Shown: positions 61,535 to 64,000 of the stretch, piece after piece
Numbering within the stretch: position 1 is the first letter of the stretch
Layout: each line of letters opens with the position of its first letter
Assembly (NCBI GenBank): GCA_903813345.2
Contig: CAIIXF020000005.1
Span: forward strand, 42,075,394 to 42,139,393
Source of the DNA: Owenia fusiformis
Lineage: Eukaryota > Annelida > Polychaeta > Sabellida > Oweniidae
DNA length: 64,000 bases
Reading direction: 5' to 3'
Notes under the pieces: generated by a model
Told to the model about the DNA's origin: nothing
Database searches by the model: none
What the model saw: only the letters and a program-made list of their open reading frames with translations
Program-made: the position numbers and the translations under genes

Positions 61535-62700
61535 GTATTCTGAAACATAGATCAGCAATCTGAAACATGGATCAGCAATCTGAAAGATAGATCAGCGATC
61601 TGAAAGATAGATCAGCGATCTGAAACACAGATCAGCAATCTGAAACATAGATCAGCGATCTGATATATAGATCAGCAATCTGAAACATAGATCAACAATC
61701 TGAAAGATAGATCAGCGATCTTAAACACAGATCAGCAATCTGAAACATAGATCAGCGATCTGATACATAGATCGGCAATCTGAAACATAGATCAGCAATC
61801 TGATACATAGATCAGCGATCTGAAACACAGATCAGCAATCTGATACATAGATCAGTAATCTGATATAGATCAGCATTCTAATTCATAGATCAGCAATCTG
61901 ATACATAGATCAGCAATCTGAAACACAGATCAGCAATCTGAAACATAGATCAGCGATCTGATACATAGATCGGCAATCTGAAACATAGATCAGCAATCTG
62001 ATACATAGATCAGCGATCTGAAACACAGATCAGCAATCTGATACATAGATCAGTAATCTGATATAGATCAGCATTCTAATTCATAGATCAGCAATCTGAT
62101 ACATAGATCAGCAATCTGAAACACAGATCAGCAATCTGAAACATAGATCAGCGATCTGATACATAGATCAGCAATCTGAAACATAGATCAGCAATCTGAA
62201 ACACAGATCAGCAATCTGAAACATAGATCAGCGATCTGAAACACAGATCAGCAATCTGAAACATAGATCAGCGATCTGATACATAGATCAGCAATCTGAA
62301 ACATAGATCAGCAATCTGATACATAGATCAGCAATCTGATACATAGATCAGTAATCTGATATAGATCAGCATTCTAATTCATAGATCAGCAATCTGAAAC
62401 ACTGATCAGCAATCTGAAATATAGATCAGCGATCTGATACACAGATCAGCAATCTGAAACATAGATCAGCAATCTGAAACAAAGGTCAGCAATCTCATTC
62501 AAAGATCAGCATTCCAATTCATAGATCAGCAATCTGAAACACAGATCAGCAATCTGATACATAGATGAGCAATCTGAAACATAGATTAGCAATCTGATAC
62601 ATAGATCAGCATTCTTAAACACAGATCAGCAATCTGAAACATAGATCAGCATTCTGAAACACATATCAGCAATCTCATTCATAGATCAGCATTCTGAAAC
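61535..62700 (+). repeat. 20-bp satellite array with higher-order structure
   Basis: The monomer CATAGATCAGCAATCTGAAA and variants (CGATC for CAATC, ACACAG for ACATAG, TTCTAATTC) fill the stretch head to tail. A marker variant with CAGTAATCTGATATAGATC recurs at about 61853, 62051 and 62349, i.e. 198 and 298 bp apart, indicating amplification of multi-monomer blocks. Confidence 0.95.
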
Positions 62701-63088
62701 CTCTACCTTTGTATCTAAAAATAGCCCTTCTCTGAGTATTTTTAAATCAAGACTAAAAGACTTCCTGATCAACAAAATTCCAAATAATCATTAATTAAGG
62801 GCATTGTACATATTGATTTTTATTCTTATATGTTAACTTGTCGTATCAATATCCTCAGTAGATGTCATTATGTTAGACATTATACAATATCTCTAGTATC
62901 AGTTACGTGTCCCCTTTGCTCCTGTTTCCAATAAGTTGCTAATACTCTCTTTCTTATAAATTAAAGGTACTATTCTATATTCATACATTTTTAATTGTAA
63001 ACTCAGTATATACATATAAACATGTGTCTACTGTTAAAATCGTTATCATAATGTAATTGAATCAATTTAAAATAAAGAAATAAAAAAA
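62701..63088 (+). mobile_element. 5'-truncated LINE 3' end inserted in the satellite
   Basis: A frame at 62702-62794 reads SLSIFKSRLKDFLINKI and stops, the usual end of a LINE polyprotein. About 290 bp of 3' UTR follow and end AATAAAGAAATAAAAAAA. The satellite monomer resumes at once, with AAAC on both sides as likely target duplication. This is classic target-primed reverse transcription with 5' truncation. Confidence 0.85.
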
Positions 63089-63250
63089 CATAGATCAGCG
63101 ATCTGAAACACAAATCAGCGATTTGATACATAGATCAGCATTTTAATTCATAGATCAGCATTCTTTTACATAGATCAGCAATCTGATACTTAGATTTAGC
63201 AATACGATGCAAAGATCAGCAATCTGATACATAGATCAGCAATCTGACAA
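63089..63250 (+). repeat. Remainder of the 20-bp satellite
   Basis: The same monomers continue beyond the LINE insertion and become more degenerate toward 63250. 63251-63780 has no gene that I recognise; GGGTGCGGAGCTAACGG at about 63518 belongs to the repeat that follows. Confidence 0.9.
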
Positions 63251-63780
63251 TCAGAACATCTCTATCTTTCGAAGAATCCTATGAGAAGGAACCGACACGA
63301 GAAGCCTTTGACTCTCATGGTGATATATCAGAACTTCTCTGGATCTTCTACAAGAATGGAGATGCCATGATCATAAGAAGTCAATGTAACCTGGACTGAC
63401 ATTTTGGACCACAGACTGACAAAGTCTTCAAGTACATGTACTCGAGTAATGTGGTGATTTCTGTCTCACCCTATGCAGACAGAGCCTGTGGGAAATATTG
63501 GGTGCGGCGCAAATGAGCGGAGGGTGCGGAGCTAACGGTCATTTTTGAATTTAAAATTGGGATATTTCTGAAACTAAGCCGTTTTGGGACTTCAAATATA
63601 CCAAGATATGTGTATTTGACACCAAATATCAATAAAATTGTGAAAATAGTAGTGCAATTCGTTTTATAGCGACGCAGTATGCCTTAAACATTTCCCAGAC
63701 CTATATATTTTGAGACTATCCTTTTAATACTGCGTCCCCAGCATTCATAAAAAATGGTGTTCAAGATACACTACCCATGC

Positions 63781-64000
63781 AAATTATTTTTGCATCTTGG
63801 AAGCCAGGCAGTATCTGTGTGATTTTATAAAAATTCGGAAATGTTCTTCAGATATGAGGCCCTCTAAATATTGGGTGCGGAGCTACGTTTATGGAGCTGC
63901 TCCGCACCCAATATTTAGAGGGGGCTCATATCTGAAAAAATTTCCGAATTTTTATAAAATCACACAGATACTGCCTGGCTTCCAAGATGCAAAAATAATT
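63781..64000. mobile_element. Hairpin end of an inverted-repeat element, cut by the window edge
   Basis: Sequence around ATATTGGGTGCGGAGC (63872-63887) is mirrored by GCTCCGCACCCAATAT (63899-63914), and the match continues outward about 100 bp to the last base (TTGCATCTTGGAAGCCAGGC versus its inverse). The right arm runs past 64000, so the element is incomplete here. Confidence 0.88.

Noticed and set aside
61535-63250. CRISPR-like regular repeats
   Set aside because: Monomers are contiguous with no unique spacers, and the genome is eukaryotic; it is a satellite.

Overview
The window is nuclear DNA from an invertebrate animal: AT-rich, intron-rich genes with GT-AG splice sites, one intron-less nuclear tRNA, and a very high load of transposons and satellites. 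The genes, TTAGGG-type telomere-like motif, mariner/hAT/Transib-like elements and CR1/Jockey-like LINEs fit a marine bilaterian (mollusc, echinoderm, hemichordate or similar). The sequence does not settle the phylum, and there are no prokaryotic features.

The gene-bearing part is about 1-28.3 kb and holds three split genes. (1) The 3' half of a type II phosphatidylinositol 4-kinase (PI4K2A-like, + strand) has five or more exons at 760-3761; its upstream exons lie outside the window. (2) A complete SAXO/FAM154-type axonemal microtubule stabiliser lies on the - strand (ten coding exons, 16306 down to 6266). It is convergent with the kinase. Exon phases join without conflict from the Cys-rich start to the stop, giving about 504 residues. 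(3) A Shisa-like single-pass membrane protein lies on the + strand (17144-27687, four exons, about 303 residues). It is divergent from SAXO, with 837 bp between the two start codons. It has a Pro/Gly-rich cytoplasmic tail built on a 48-bp coding minisatellite and a possible alternative last exon with a PPxY motif at 28149-28213. A tRNA-Ala(AGC) sits inside a SAXO intron.

From about 28.3 kb to the end I find no host protein gene. The stretch is a stack of mobile elements and tandem repeats: an intact 1027-codon LINE ORF whose empty target site is still visible nearby, truncated LINE 3' ends, a decayed mariner, hAT- and PIF-like MITEs, several minisatellites, a dispersed repeat full of ATGGCGGC-type motifs, and a 20-bp satellite with higher-order structure.

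Two structural findings stand out. First, at 39328-39790 there is a 463-bp miniature LTR retrotransposon (TRIM): two LTRs of about 200 bp, a tRNA-Leu-type primer-binding site, a polypurine tract, TAAC target duplications, and a tRNA-like segment with Pol III boxes inside each LTR. Second, four separate inverted-repeat elements (39118-40664, 52489-52842, 54666-55382, 56737-58383) all begin with CAC and are all flanked by exact 5-bp target duplications, the signature of Transib/RAG-type transposition. One of them begins CACGGTG, one base from the RAG signal heptamer. Another is a 1.65-kb near-perfect palindrome centred on a smaller relative of the same family. No transposase for these was seen, so the superfamily assignment is inference from termini and target duplications.
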